NCBI GenBank assembly: GCA_032027145.1
Contig: JAVSMP010000001.1
Location: forward strand, 3,291,116-3,355,115
DNA: 64,000 bases
Source of the DNA: Ignavibacterium sp.
Lineage (GTDB): Bacteria; Bacteroidota; Ignavibacteria; Ignavibacteriales; Ignavibacteriaceae
Reading direction: 5' to 3'
Positions 1-9,313 of the stretch are shown piece after piece. Position 1 is the stretch's first letter, and every line of letters begins with the position of its first letter. The notes under the pieces are model-generated. The model made no database searches, was not told the origin of the DNA, and saw nothing but the letters and a program-made list of their open reading frames with translations. The translations under genes were made by a program, and so were the position numbers.

Positions 1-11
1 ATCCGGGTTTT

Positions 12-437
12 TTAATTCCCCCATTTTAATACTTCAATTTTTACTTCCTGAATACCATCTCTAATCATATTTATTTTTTCAGCAGCTTTTAGTGACAAAT
101 CGATTATTCTGTTTTTAAAGCTGGGCATCCTATCATTTATTCTTACCTTAACACTCTTGTTATTCTTTAGATTAGTAACAATAACAATTGTGTTGAATGG
201 ATAACTTGGATGTGCTGCAGTAAGTTCATTCATATTATAGATTTCTCCGCTTGCTGTCTTCTTTCCATTAAACTCATCTGCATAAAAAGATGCTGTTCCT
301 GTTTGGATTTCTAAATAGCCGTAGATTTCATTTCTATTATTATCTTCTGAAGATTTTGTATATCGTGATGTAGAACTGCAGGCAGCAAGGAACAATAAAA
401 GATTGAGTACTAAAATAAGTTTGATTTTCAATTTCAT
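12..437 (-). CDS. rlpA: RlpA-like septal ring lipoprotein (DPBB domain)
   Basis: This 141-residue lipoprotein has a hydrophobic leader ending in the lipobox LAAC, with the lipidated cysteine at residue 20. It then carries one double-psi beta-barrel domain at about residues 46-138. The RlpA signature is visible as GTASFYADEFNGKKTASG (47-64), TAAHPSYPF (73-81) and RINDRMP (99-105); the Asp of NDR matches the catalytic acid of RlpA lytic transglycosylases, which cut glycan strands lacking stem peptides. No SPOR domain is present, so this is a minimal form that probably does not bind septal denuded glycan by itself. Its start overlaps the end of the downstream-coordinate rsmE gene by 4 bases, so the two are co-transcribed. 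Confidence 0.85.
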   Translation of the reverse strand: MKLKIKLILVLNLLLFLAACSSTSRYTKSSEDNNRNEIYGYLEIQTGTASFYADEFNGKKTASGEIYNMNELTAAHPSYPFNTIVIVTNLKNNKSVKVRINDRMPSFKNRIIDLSLKAAEKINMIRDGIQEVKIEVLKWGN

Positions 438-1132
438 AAACTTAAAATAGATGCTGCCTTAATAATTGCAGTCTCAGATCTTAATCTGTTTTCAGATAAC
501 TTAACAATCTTGTCAGGCTTAAGAGTAATTATTTCTTCTTCAGTTAAACCGCCTTCAGGACCGAAGACAAACAAGTATTCTTTGTCTTTATTTATTGATA
601 AGCTATTTAACTGCATATCAGAATGCTGATCAAAAAGAATAACTATCTTATTAGAAGAATTAATACTTTTTATTTCCTCTGCAGAATTTATCTCAGGTAA
701 ATAAGTTCTAAGTGATTGCTTTATTGCTGTAAGAACAATCTTGTTTAGTCTAGAGATATTAATATTTTTATTAACCGACCGAGCCGAATTAAAAATAATC
801 ATCTTTGTGAAACCAAGTTCTGTACATTTTTCAAATGCAAATTTCAGTCGTTCCGGATTTCTGAGATTTGGAATACAAAATGTAATATTGCTATTAGAAT
901 TCTGATATGTAATAGTATTTAATATTTCTGCCTTTAATGTATTCTTATTTATTTCGGCAATTTCAGCTTTAAATAAATTCCCTGTTCCATCTGTTGCATA
1001 TATTTGCTGTGCTTTTTTATTACGCATTACTTTAATACAATGCTTAAATTCATCATCTTCTAAAAAGAAACAGTTTTGTTCCTTATTGACAATTTTACAA
1101 AAATACAACTCAATATTAGAAAGATATTCCAA
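434..1132 (-). CDS. rsmE: 16S rRNA (uracil1498-N3)-methyltransferase
   Basis: The 232-residue product matches the RsmE family, a SPOUT methyltransferase that methylates U1498 of 16S rRNA using SAM. The knotted SAM site is clear: FGPEGGLTEEE at about 190-200 and LRSETAIIKA at 217-226. The N-terminal PUA-like part contains HCIKVMRNK (31-39). Length is close to the family norm of about 240. The assigned start is TTG at 1132, with no good Shine-Dalgarno in front; another TTG eight codons in is possible. It overlaps the preceding bamA-like gene by 17 bases, which favours translational coupling and makes the exact start uncertain. Confidence 0.88.
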   Translation of the reverse strand: MEYLSNIELYFCKIVNKEQNCFFLEDDEFKHCIKVMRNKKAQQIYATDGTGNLFKAEIAEINKNTLKAEILNTITYQNSNSNITFCIPNLRNPERLKFAFEKCTELGFTKMIIFNSARSVNKNINISRLNKIVLTAIKQSLRTYLPEINSAEEIKSINSSNKIVILFDQHSDMQLNSLSINKDKEYLFVFGPEGGLTEEEIITLKPDKIVKLSENRLRSETAIIKAASILSL

Positions 1133-2462
1133 GGTCTAGAACCAATTGTGATTCAAATTTTTCATTAAATGCTATCTCAACTCTTAAGATTTGATAAGGT
1201 AAAACTAATAATGTTATTCCTAATCCATAGCCCGAATTAAATCTATTTAATGCAAAGGGCTGTTCCTTAAATCGTGTCAAAGCTGTTTCTGCAAAAATCT
1301 GTGCAAATAATCCTATTCTATAACTTAATAACTGGTTTGGAATAATCGGTAAAAAAGATAAATCCAGGTTTAATTCTTCAATTATCGGATAATACAATTC
1401 AACTGAACCAAAATAAAATTCCTTACCTTCAATTTTTTCAGAAAGATGACCTCTGACTTTTTCATCCAAACCAATAATTGAGTAATCATAATAAGGCACA
1501 TCATCTCCAAATGTAACTCTGGTAGAAAATCTCCATTTACTGATAAGATTAAAAAGAAGTTTCCGGTATTCGCGGAAATCAATTTTGCCAACGCTGTAAT
1601 TAATGCCATCTATGCCAAGTCCTCTGAAATTAAAACTTACACTTGAGAAAATTCCATTCTTTGGAAATTGCGCGAGGTCTCTTGTATCATGCTCGTATCC
1701 CAAACCTAGTTCAAATAAGTTATCAATTCTGTTATCAGAAGCATTTACACCGGGTATGAAGAATGGAGTTTCAATATAACTATAGCCAGTTAAAGCATAG
1801 ATACGATTAAACAAGCTCAGTCTTTTGCCAACTAAAAAACTTAAACCGATAGATTTTTGAGAAAAACTGCTCCCGTACAATTTTTCTGCTATAGGACTTT
1901 TATTTGAAATAGAAGCATATCTAAAAGAAGTCCTAAAAAAAATATTATTCTTGTATAGGAGATTAGGACTGTAATAGCTTAACGAAAAAGAAGGATCGTA
2001 ACCAAGCCCGATTGCAGCAATAAGATCTTCATTCCTACCTCTAAAATTCTTCAACCTTAAATAGATTCCATATGTTAATTTCTTTAAATCACCTTCATTC
2101 GCATCAATAAATGGTATGGGATATATATACCAGCTTTCCTCAACAATAATATTTAGAATATTAGTTGAATCAAAAATGGTTGGTTCAAAATAAACCTGAT
2201 TGAAGATTCCAAGACTATATACTCTTTCGCGGTTAAAAATTGCGTTTGATTGTGTTAATGTATCGCCCTTTGCAAAATTCAATTCTCTTAGAATAATAAA
2301 CGGTTCTGTAATTTCATTTCCGGTAATTATAATTGAATCAACTACGAATGGATAGAGACTAGAGGAAAATTGAGAGCCGGTTGTTTGTGCATTTGAAATA
2401 AGTGAAAATACAATAACAATAAATGACAAAAGATATTTTAGTTTTTGTGTAATTATTATCAC
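1116..2462 (-). CDS. BamA/TamA-family outer membrane protein
   Basis: This 448-residue protein has a signal peptide (hydrophobic 9-22, likely cleavage after NAQ near 26). One POTRA-like domain follows at about 37-115, containing DSIIITGNEIT and FNRERVYSLGIFNQVYF. The rest, from about 120 to 448, reads as alternating amphipathic strands typical of a 16-strand surface-antigen barrel. The loop-6 signature is present as VRGHLSEK (VRGxx), and the last residue is Phe, as expected for barrel insertion. With only one POTRA it is shorter than BamA (usually five) and is more likely a TamA-like or lipid/protein export accessory barrel than the essential BamA. It overlaps rsmE. Confidence 0.8.
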   Translation of the reverse strand: MIIITQKLKYLLSFIVIVFSLISNAQTTGSQFSSSLYPFVVDSIIITGNEITEPFIILRELNFAKGDTLTQSNAIFNRERVYSLGIFNQVYFEPTIFDSTNILNIIVEESWYIYPIPFIDANEGDLKKLTYGIYLRLKNFRGRNEDLIAAIGLGYDPSFSLSYYSPNLLYKNNIFFRTSFRYASISNKSPIAEKLYGSSFSQKSIGLSFLVGKRLSLFNRIYALTGYSYIETPFFIPGVNASDNRIDNLFELGLGYEHDTRDLAQFPKNGIFSSVSFNFRGLGIDGINYSVGKIDFREYRKLLFNLISKWRFSTRVTFGDDVPYYDYSIIGLDEKVRGHLSEKIEGKEFYFGSVELYYPIIEELNLDLSFLPIIPNQLLSYRIGLFAQIFAETALTRFKEQPFALNRFNSGYGLGITLLVLPYQILRVEIAFNEKFESQLVLDLGISF

Positions 2463-2508
2463 TAAGGTTATTGTATTTTCAAATAAAATATTAATCTGTT
2501 AATTAATT

Positions 2509-5391
2509 TTAGTCATTATATTCTTCAATTGGCGGACAACTGCATACTAAATTCCTGTCTCCATAAGCATTATCAACTCTGCTGACACTTGGCCAGAATT
2601 TATTAAGTCTTGTCCACTCTATCGGATAAGCTGCTTTTTCTCTTGAGTACTGATAATTCCAATTATCAGAAATTACAACACTGGCAGTATGTGGCGCATT
2701 CTTTAATGGATTACTCTTTTTGTCAGATATACCATTTTCTATATCCTTAATTTCCTGACGTATGCTGATCATTGCATCGCAAAACCTGTCAAGCTCAGCT
2801 TTTGATTCACTTTCAGTCGGCTCTACCATTAAGGTTCCTGCTACCGGAAAAGAAACAGTTGGTGCATGATATCCATAATCCATTAATCTCTTGGCAATAT
2901 CTTCAACTTCAATATGGGCAGATTGTTTAAATTCTCTCATATCAAAAATTAATTCGTGAGCCACTCTTCCTTTAATGCCTGAATAAAGCACTTTGTAGTA
3001 AGGTTCAAGTTTTGCTTTAATATAATTTGCATTAAGTATTGCAAATCTGGTTGCATTAGTTAATCCGGCTTCTCCCATCATTTTTATATAAGCATAAGAA
3101 ATAACAACAACACTTGCACTGCCAAAAGGTGCTGCTGATACAGAAGTAATTGATTTTGATTTATTAATATCAACCAAAGGATGTCCTGGTAAAAATGGAG
3201 TAAGATGTTTTGCCACTGCAATTGGACCCATTCCAGGACCGCCGCCTCCGTGAGGAATTGAAAATGTTTTGTGTAAGTTCAAATGACAAACATCTGCACC
3301 AATTTCCCCCGGACTTGTTAATCCAACTTGTGCATTCATATTTGCACCATCCATATAAACCTGACCGCCAAACTTATGCACTATGTTACAAATTTCTTTA
3401 ATTGATTCTTCAAAAACACCATGAGTTGATGGATAAGTAACCATCAATGTAGCCAAATCTTCTTTATGTGCTTCTGCCTTTTTATGCAAATCTGCTACAT
3501 CAATATTACCTTTATCATCACAATCAACAACAACTACTTTCATTCCAGCCATCACAGCGCTGGCGGGATTTGTTCCATGTGCTGAAGAAGGAATTAAAGC
3601 AATATTTCTTTGAGTTTGTCCGATATCATCCAGATAAGCTTTAATAACCGATAAACCAGCATATTCCCCCTGCGCTCCGGAATTAGGCTGTAGAGATACA
3701 GCATCAAACCCTGTAATTTCAGCAAGACTCTTTTCAAATTTCTGAAACATCTCAAGATATCCTTCTGTCTGATTAAGCGGTGCAAAAGGATGAATATTTG
3801 AAAATTGGGGTATCGTTACACCAAGCATCTCTGTAGTTGCATTTAACTTCATTGTGCAGGAACCAAGCGGTATCATTGAATGAACCAAAGAAAGATCTTT
3901 GTTTTCAAGATGCTTCATATATCTTAAAATATCAGTCTCGGATCTATAAGAATTAAAAACAGGATGTGTTAAATAATTTGTTCTACGCTTAAATTTATCT
4001 TCAAATGATTGCTTAGTAACCGACAAGGGTTCAATAGATTTTATCGGATTTGCTTTGCCAATTGCATTTGCAATTACATCTATTAATTCAACTACATCTT
4101 CTATTGTAGTGATTTCACTTAAAGAAATACTGATTGAATCTTTTAAGAAATAGTTAAGATTGATCTCTCGTTTTAAAGCTTCATTTTTGATTTTTCCTTT
4201 TGTTGTTTCATCTGAAGAGAACGTCAAAGTATCAAAATAATTTTTATTTACCTGATTTAATCCTAGTCTTATCAATGCTTCACTAAGAACAGAAGCTAAA
4301 GCATTAATTCTTTGCGCAATTGTTTTCAGATTTTTTGGTCCATGGTAAACAGCATACATACCTGCCATTACTGCTAACAGAACCTGAGCAGTACAAATGT
4401 TACTTGTTGCTCTTTCTCTTTTAATATGCTGCTCACGAGTTTGAAGTGCCATTCGCAAAGCACGTTTACCTTGTGCATCAACAGAAACACCAATTATCCT
4501 TCCGGGGATAACTCTTTTAAAATCCTCAGTTGTAGCAAAATATGCAGCATGAGGACCACCAAATCCCATTGGAATTCCAAAACGTTGTGTACTTCCGACA
4601 GCACAATCAGCACCAAACTCTCCAGGCGGCATAAGTAAAGTCAAGCTCAATATATCAGCAGCAACAACTTTTAGGATATTAAAAGATTTTGCAGTTTCAA
4701 AGAATGAAGAATAATCATACACTTCACCATTTAATGCAGGGTATTGAACAAGCAAACCAAAAAAATCATTATTTAATTTTACCTTAGTATGATCACCGAT
4801 AACAAGTTCAATTCCCAAAGGTTTTGATCTTGTCATTAAAATATCTATCGTTTGCGGAAAAACCTGATCTGAAACAAAAAACTTGTGAGAGTTAGATTTG
4901 TCTTTTTTTCTATTATTATAAAACATCGCCATTGCTTCAGCAGCTGCAGTTCCTTCATCAAGCAAAGAAGCATTTGCTATTGGCAAACTGGTAAGGTCAG
5001 ATACAACTGTTTGGAAATTAAGCAATGCTTCCAATCTGCCTTGAGCAATCTCAGCCTGATAAGGTGTATATTGTGTGTACCAGCCTGGATTTTCTAGGAT
5101 ATTTCTTTGAATAACCGGTGGTAAAATTACAGGGTAATACCCCAAACCAATATAACTTTTATAAATTTTGTTTTTTGAAGCGAGATAATTAAGATGTTTA
5201 ATAAATTCCTGTTCACTTAATGAAGCATCAAGATTTAATTTATTTTTCAATCTGATATCTTTTGGAATTGTTTCATCTATTAATCCCTCAAGTGAATTAA
5301 CTTTGCAAGTATTCAGCATTACTTTTAATTCATCTTGATTTGGTCCGATATGTCTTTGTTCGAAAATATCGGGGTGTTGAAAATTGTTCAT
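2509..5391 (-). CDS. gcvP: Glycine dehydrogenase (decarboxylating), P-protein
   Basis: The 960-residue product is the full-length single-chain P-protein of the glycine cleavage system. This PLP enzyme decarboxylates glycine and transfers the aminomethyl group to lipoyl-GcvH. Seen directly: an N-terminal half starting with EQRHIGPN, the segment [20 protein letters not shown], and a C-terminal half with [19 protein letters not shown]. The Lys in that last motif, near residue 707, is the PLP Schiff-base residue. Length matches one-chain P-proteins rather than the split GcvPA/GcvPB form. No gcvT or gcvH lies in the window, so those partners must be elsewhere. It follows rnc on the same strand after a 103-base gap without an obvious terminator. 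Confidence 0.97.
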   Translation of the reverse strand: MNNFQHPDIFEQRHIGPNQDELKVMLNTCKVNSLEGLIDETIPKDIRLKNKLNLDASLSEQEFIKHLNYLASKNKIYKSYIGLGYYPVILPPVIQRNILENPGWYTQYTPYQAEIAQGRLEALLNFQTVVSDLTSLPIANASLLDEGTAAAEAMAMFYNNRKKDKSNSHKFFVSDQVFPQTIDILMTRSKPLGIELVIGDHTKVKLNNDFFGLLVQYPALNGEVYDYSSFFETAKSFNILKVVAADILSLTLLMPPGEFGADCAVGSTQRFGIPMGFGGPHAAYFATTEDFKRVIPGRIIGVSVDAQGKRALRMALQTREQHIKRERATSNICTAQVLLAVMAGMYAVYHGPKNLKTIAQRINALASVLSEALIRLGLNQVNKNYFDTLTFSSDETTKGKIKNEALKREINLNYFLKDSISISLSEITTIEDVVELIDVIANAIGKANPIKSIEPLSVTKQSFEDKFKRRTNYLTHPVFNSYRSETDILRYMKHLENKDLSLVHSMIPLGSCTMKLNATTEMLGVTIPQFSNIHPFAPLNQTEGYLEMFQKFEKSLAEITGFDAVSLQPNSGAQGEYAGLSVIKAYLDDIGQTQRNIALIPSSAHGTNPASAVMAGMKVVVVDCDDKGNIDVADLHKKAEAHKEDLATLMVTYPSTHGVFEESIKEICNIVHKFGGQVYMDGANMNAQVGLTSPGEIGADVCHLNLHKTFSIPHGGGGPGMGPIAVAKHLTPFLPGHPLVDINKSKSITSVSAAPFGSASVVVISYAYIKMMGEAGLTNATRFAILNANYIKAKLEPYYKVLYSGIKGRVAHELIFDMREFKQSAHIEVEDIAKRLMDYGYHAPTVSFPVAGTLMVEPTESESKAELDRFCDAMISIRQEIKDIENGISDKKSNPLKNAPHTASVVISDNWNYQYSREKAAYPIEWTRLNKFWPSVSRVDNAYGDRNLVCSCPPIEEYND

Positions 5392-5494
5392 ATTGTTACT
5401 CTTTATTAGGTTAGATTACAAAATTTTTGGTAAGCAAAATTAAGGAAAATCTTAATAATTTTGCCCGATTAAAAACAGAAATGGTCGTTTTATT

Positions 5495-6280
5495 TTATTG
5501 AGATAAGTGATTATTAATTTGTTGTAATGCTGATTGTGCCGCATTCTGTTCGGCAGTTTTTTTATTTTTGCCAGTCCCGATTCCCGAATGTTCTTTTCCA
5601 ATAGTTACTTTAATCGTAAAGACTCTGTCATGCTGGGGACCTTCTTCTTTAATTACAATATAATTAGGAGTTTCCAGTTTATTTGCCTGCGCGTATTCGA
5701 GCAGCTGACTTTTATAATTCTCGTCTTTTAGATATTCACCTTCTTTAATCAAAGGTTCAATTAATACATTACGAATAAATTTTCTGGCAACACATATATC
5801 ATTATCAAGATAAATAGCTCCAACAATAGCTTCAAAGGCATCGGATAATACTGTTTTAGATGCTTTTGAAAAACTATTTGAAAGATTTTGATTAATCAAG
5901 ATAAACTTAGCTAGCCCAATAGACTCAGCCGCATCTGAAAGTGCAGATCTGTTTACTAATTTTGCTCTGGTTTTAGTTAAGAAACCTTCGTCTTCGTTAG
6001 GAAAAGCTTCAAACAAATATTCTGCAGCAGTTAAGCTTAATACTGAATCACCAAGAAATTCCATTCTTTCATTTGAAATATCTCCGCTTTCGAGCTCCTC
6101 AAGAAAAGACCGATGCATTAAAGCCTGGATATAATATGATTTATTTTTAATAGGAAAGCCAATGATTTTTTCTAACTGAGAAAACTTATCCGCAGTTAAA
6201 ATTTTTTCTACAGGATTGTTGATTTTATTTTCTTTCCGAACACCAAAATATTTTAATAAGCGGGAAAAAAAAACAAACAA
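5495..6280 (-). CDS. rnc: Ribonuclease III
   Basis: This 261-residue double-strand-specific endoribonuclease processes rRNA precursors and structured mRNAs. The RNase III signature ERMEFLGDSVL lies at 71-81, with metal-binding Glu74 and Asp78; the second acidic pair is in SDAFEAIVGA (Asp147, Glu150). A double-stranded RNA-binding domain covers about 187-258 and includes GTGKNKKTAEQNAAQSAL. There is a roughly 30-residue N-terminal extension (MFVFFSRLLKYFGVRKENK) before the catalytic domain, which is common in the Bacteroidota. It begins 2 bases after fabF, so it is the tail of the fatty-acid operon, an order (acpP-fabF-rnc) conserved in many bacteria. Confidence 0.97.
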   Translation of the reverse strand: MFVFFSRLLKYFGVRKENKINNPVEKILTADKFSQLEKIIGFPIKNKSYYIQALMHRSFLEELESGDISNERMEFLGDSVLSLTAAEYLFEAFPNEDEGFLTKTRAKLVNRSALSDAAESIGLAKFILINQNLSNSFSKASKTVLSDAFEAIVGAIYLDNDICVARKFIRNVLIEPLIKEGEYLKDENYKSQLLEYAQANKLETPNYIVIKEEGPQHDRVFTIKVTIGKEHSGIGTGKNKKTAEQNAAQSALQQINNHLSQ

Positions 6281-6282
6281 GA

Positions 6283-7530
6283 CTATTCCTTAAACTTTTT
6301 AAACAATAAAGAGGCATTGTGTCCGCCAAATCCAAATGTATTACTTATAGCAGCTCTGATCTCTTTTTTTGTAACAACTTTTGCGCTGTAGTTCAGATCG
6401 CATTCAGGATCAGGATTATCAAGATTAATTGTAGGCGGAATTAAATTATTTTTTAGAGAAAAGATTGTAGCAATTGCTTCAACTACACCTGCAGCTCCAA
6501 GTAAATGTCCTGTCATTGATTTTGTCGAATTTACAATCAGCTTATATGCGTGATCTCCGAAGACAGTTTTAATAGCTTTAGTTTCATTAATATCATTATG
6601 CGGAGTAGATGTACCATGAGCGTTAATATAATCAATATCGAAAAGAGTCAAACCTGCATCTTCAATGGAAATCTTCATTGATCTGACAGCACCCTCACCG
6701 CCCGGCGCAGGTGCAGTAATATGATATGCATCAGCAGTTAAACCTATACCAGCAAGTTCAGCATAGATTTTAGCTCCTCTGTCAATAGCATGATTCATCT
6801 CTTCTAAAATTAATGAGCCAGCTCCCTCACCCATTACAAATCCATTTCTATCTTTATCAAATGGGCGTGAGGCTTGGAGATATTTGTCATTCCAGGTTGA
6901 AATTGCTCTCATTGCATTAAATCCACCGACTCCCATTTCTGTTATTGATGCTTCACTGCCTCCGCAAATCATTAAATCAGCAGAACCTCTCTGAATTAAC
7001 ATAAAAGCATCTGAAATTGCATGTGAAGATGTAGCACAAGCAGAAGTAGTTGCATAATTAGGACCTTTAAATCCAAAGCGGATTGAAATTTGACCAGCAG
7101 CAAGGTCTGAAATCATCATTGGAATAAAAAACGGACTTAATACACCAGGATTTTTCTCTTGAAAATATTTCCAGTGTTCATTTTGAAGCGTTTCTAAACC
7201 GCCAATACCGCTTCCAAAGACTACACCGCATCTTTCTCTGTTCAAATTCTCAAGCTTTAATTCAGCATCATCAATTGCCTGAACAGCAGAAGCAATAGCA
7301 AATTGTGAAAAGCGATCTAATCTTTTGACAGATTTTTTATCAAAATAATTATCTGGATTAAATTCTTTTACCTCTGCAGCAAACTTTGTATCAAACTTTG
7401 CTGTGTCGAAAAGAGTAATAGGTGCAACACCATTTTTTCCTGAAAGCAGAGCTTGCCAATAATCAGGGACACTAACTCCAATTGGTGTTATTGCTCCGAG
7501 TCCGGTAATTACAACTCTTTTTTTAGTCAT
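6283..7530 (-). CDS. fabF: Beta-ketoacyl-ACP synthase II
   Basis: This 415-residue condensing enzyme elongates acyl-ACP with malonyl-ACP in type II fatty acid synthesis. The Cys-His-His triad can be read: Cys165 in TTSACATSSHAI, His in NAHGTSTPHND near 305, and His in MTGHLLGAAG near 342. The C-terminal glycine-rich NTFGFGGHNASLLF completes the KAS fold. Length is typical for FabF. It lies 82 bases downstream of acpP, and a strong hairpin sits between the two genes, which may set a different mRNA level for acpP. rnc follows almost directly. Confidence 0.97.
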   Translation of the reverse strand: MTKKRVVITGLGAITPIGVSVPDYWQALLSGKNGVAPITLFDTAKFDTKFAAEVKEFNPDNYFDKKSVKRLDRFSQFAIASAVQAIDDAELKLENLNRERCGVVFGSGIGGLETLQNEHWKYFQEKNPGVLSPFFIPMMISDLAAGQISIRFGFKGPNYATTSACATSSHAISDAFMLIQRGSADLMICGGSEASITEMGVGGFNAMRAISTWNDKYLQASRPFDKDRNGFVMGEGAGSLILEEMNHAIDRGAKIYAELAGIGLTADAYHITAPAPGGEGAVRSMKISIEDAGLTLFDIDYINAHGTSTPHNDINETKAIKTVFGDHAYKLIVNSTKSMTGHLLGAAGVVEAIATIFSLKNNLIPPTINLDNPDPECDLNYSAKVVTKKEIRAAISNTFGFGGHNASLLFKKFKE

Positions 7531-7583
7531 TTAACCACTACAAAAGAATTGTTAATCTTTGATGGTAAAACATAGAAGGACAA

Positions 7584-7606
7584 AGTCGGGAGTTTTAATC
7601 CCGACT
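7584..7606 (-). terminator. Hairpin between acpP and fabF (attenuator or processing site)
   Basis: Arms AGTCGGGA and TCCCGACT form a perfect 8-bp, GC-rich stem around a 7-base loop, just after the acpP stop codon. On the minus strand no long run of U follows, so it is a weak terminator at best. It could act as a partial terminator or mRNA-stabilising 3' end that raises acpP relative to fabF. The hairpin is seen; the role is inferred. Confidence 0.5.
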
Positions 7607-7612
7607 AATAAA

Positions 7613-7846
7613 TTATGCTAATTTCTCGGAAAGATACTTTACGGCATCACCAACGGTACCGATTTTTTCAGCATCTTCATCAGGTATTGAAATCTGAAAA
7701 GCACTTTCAAATCCCATAACTAATTCGACAATATCCAAAGAATCAGCACCTAAGTCATTTGTAAAGGATGCCTCGGGTGTAATTTGAGATTCTTCCACTC
7801 CTAATTTATCAATGATAATCTCTTTAACTTTTGCAGCAACATCCAT
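7613..7846 (-). CDS. acpP: Acyl carrier protein
   Basis: The 77-residue acidic protein is the acyl carrier of fatty acid synthesis. The phosphopantetheine attachment serine is Ser36 in [13 protein letters not shown], the universal DSL motif. The four-helix ACP pattern and length match the family exactly. It sits between fabG (92 bases upstream) and fabF (after an 82-base gap carrying a hairpin). A Shine-Dalgarno-like GAGGAGAA lies just before the ATG on the minus strand, fitting the high expression expected of AcpP. Confidence 0.98.
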   Translation of the reverse strand: MDVAAKVKEIIIDKLGVEESQITPEASFTNDLGADSLDIVELVMGFESAFQISIPDEDAEKIGTVGDAVKYLSEKLA

Positions 7847-7938
7847 AATATTCTCCTCTTTTGATTTTTATTTGTATTTATAATTATTGGTTTAAATTTA
7901 ATAAAATTAAAAACTAAGAAACAACTTGAATTAGCAAA

Positions 7939-8715
7939 TTACATAGTCATTCCGCCATCAACAGAAATTACCTGCCCTGTAATATAATCAGCATCTTTAC
8001 TGCACAGAAATGATACAACTTTTGCAACATCTTCCGGCTTTCCTAAACGAGCCATTGGTACGTTTTGAATAAGTTTCTTTACCTGCTCTTCAGTCAATTT
8101 ATCTGTCATATCGGTCTGAATAAATCCAGGTGCCACCGCATTAACAGTTATTCCTCTCGAAGCTAACTCTCTTGCCATTGATTTGGTGAATCCAATTATA
8201 CCAGCTTTGGAAGCTGAATAATTTGATTGCCCGGCATTACCGATTAAACCAACAACAGATGAAATATTAATTATTCTGCCATATCTTTGTGTAATCATAG
8301 GTTTAACAACAGCTTTAGTATAATTAAACACACTTTTAAGATTCGCAGCAATAACTTCATCAAAATCTTTCTCAGCCATTCGTAAAAGCAAATTATCTCT
8401 GGTAATACCGGCATTATTTATCAGAATATCCACACCACCAAGTTTTTTCAAAATGTCATCAACCACCGCTTGAGTTTGCTCAAAAGATGAAACATCTGAT
8501 TTAAAGCTATATACTTTAACATCCGGATTATCAATTTCATTTATCAGTTGTTCTGCACATTCATCACAGCTATTGTAAACAAAAGCAATATCAGAGAATA
8601 AATTACTTCTGGAGTTTCCTGATGCCAGCTCTTTTACAATAGCTCTTCCGATACCACGAGTGCCGCCAGTTACAATTGCTCTTTTAGGATTAGTTTCAAT
8701 TGTTTTATTATCCAT
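7939..8715 (-). CDS. fabG: 3-oxoacyl-ACP reductase
   Basis: This 258-residue short-chain dehydrogenase reduces 3-oxoacyl-ACP with NADPH. It has the cofactor motif TGGTRGIGRA (16-25), NNAG at 100-103, and the catalytic set Ser153, Tyr166 and Lys170 in YSASK. The C-terminal DADYITGQVISVDGGM is typical of FabG. An N-terminal extension of about ten residues precedes the Rossmann fold. The start overlaps the preceding Cys-cluster gene by 8 bases, and acpP follows. Placement in the fab operon makes the FabG role secure among the many SDR enzymes. Confidence 0.95.
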   Translation of the reverse strand: MDNKTIETNPKRAIVTGGTRGIGRAIVKELASGNSRSNLFSDIAFVYNSCDECAEQLINEIDNPDVKVYSFKSDVSSFEQTQAVVDDILKKLGGVDILINNAGITRDNLLLRMAEKDFDEVIAANLKSVFNYTKAVVKPMITQRYGRIINISSVVGLIGNAGQSNYSASKAGIIGFTKSMARELASRGITVNAVAPGFIQTDMTDKLTEEQVKKLIQNVPMARLGKPEDVAKVVSFLCSKDADYITGQVISVDGGMTM

Positions 8716-9313
8716 TTTTTGCTACTCCAGAATAAAATGTTGAAAGATATTCATTCTTGTATTCCTCCAGTTCAGCAAAATATTTTTCACCAAAAAAATG
8801 TAATAATTCTTCATGACAGGCTTCGTAAATAGATGTAGTTTGAATAGGATTTTTATTACAGGTTTTTAACCTATCAATATGTTCATCATCAATTGTCAAA
8901 GCACCTTCAAAAATTGTGAGAGGAAAAAGAACACAAAATATCGGTTTATATTTCCATTTATGTTCGCCTTCTAAAATTGCAAGTTTTTGTAAAGTACATA
9001 ATCCATTTTTATCTAAGAATGTACATTTATTATTGATGATTTCAGTTCCTACCGCAATTCCACTCTCAAAGTCATCATCTTCTTCCGGTGGTTCAAACCA
9101 TTTCGCAACATTTTTTGATTGGGTTTCATCCATTAAAGGAATAACTTTATCTTTTATACTAAGAATATAATCATGTTCTTTTAAATCAGTATAAACCCCG
9201 TAGTTACAGCATTCACCGGCACAAGCGCACGAAAATGGAAAAGTGAATATCTGCGGATCAATAAAAACCCCTTTTATTTGCTTTGTAAATTTTGGGTGTG
9301 AAACTGATTTCAC
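8708..9313 (-). CDS. Cysteine-cluster protein (YkgJ/DUF3109-like) in the fab operon
   Basis: This 201-residue protein has no fatty-acid enzyme motif. It carries clustered cysteines: FSCACAGECCNYGVYTD at about 28-44, CTFLDKNGLCTLQ at about 96-108, then single cysteines in FCVLFPLTIF and LKTCNK. The arrangement CxCxxxCC...C...C...C resembles the YkgJ/DUF3109 group, thought to bind zinc or an iron-sulfur cluster; its biochemical role is not known. It is translationally linked on both sides (1-base overlap with fabD, 8-base overlap with fabG), so it is made with the fatty-acid enzymes. The family match is from motif pattern only. Confidence 0.7.
   Translation of the reverse strand: MKSVSHPKFTKQIKGVFIDPQIFTFPFSCACAGECCNYGVYTDLKEHDYILSIKDKVIPLMDETQSKNVAKWFEPPEEDDDFESGIAVGTEIINNKCTFLDKNGLCTLQKLAILEGEHKWKYKPIFCVLFPLTIFEGALTIDDEHIDRLKTCNKNPIQTTSIYEACHEELLHFFGEKYFAELEEYKNEYLSTFYSGVAKNG

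Noticed and set aside
1382-1609. 75-codon minus-strand frame within the BamA-like gene
   Set aside because: Out-of-frame shadow of a gene with clear barrel features; no start signal.
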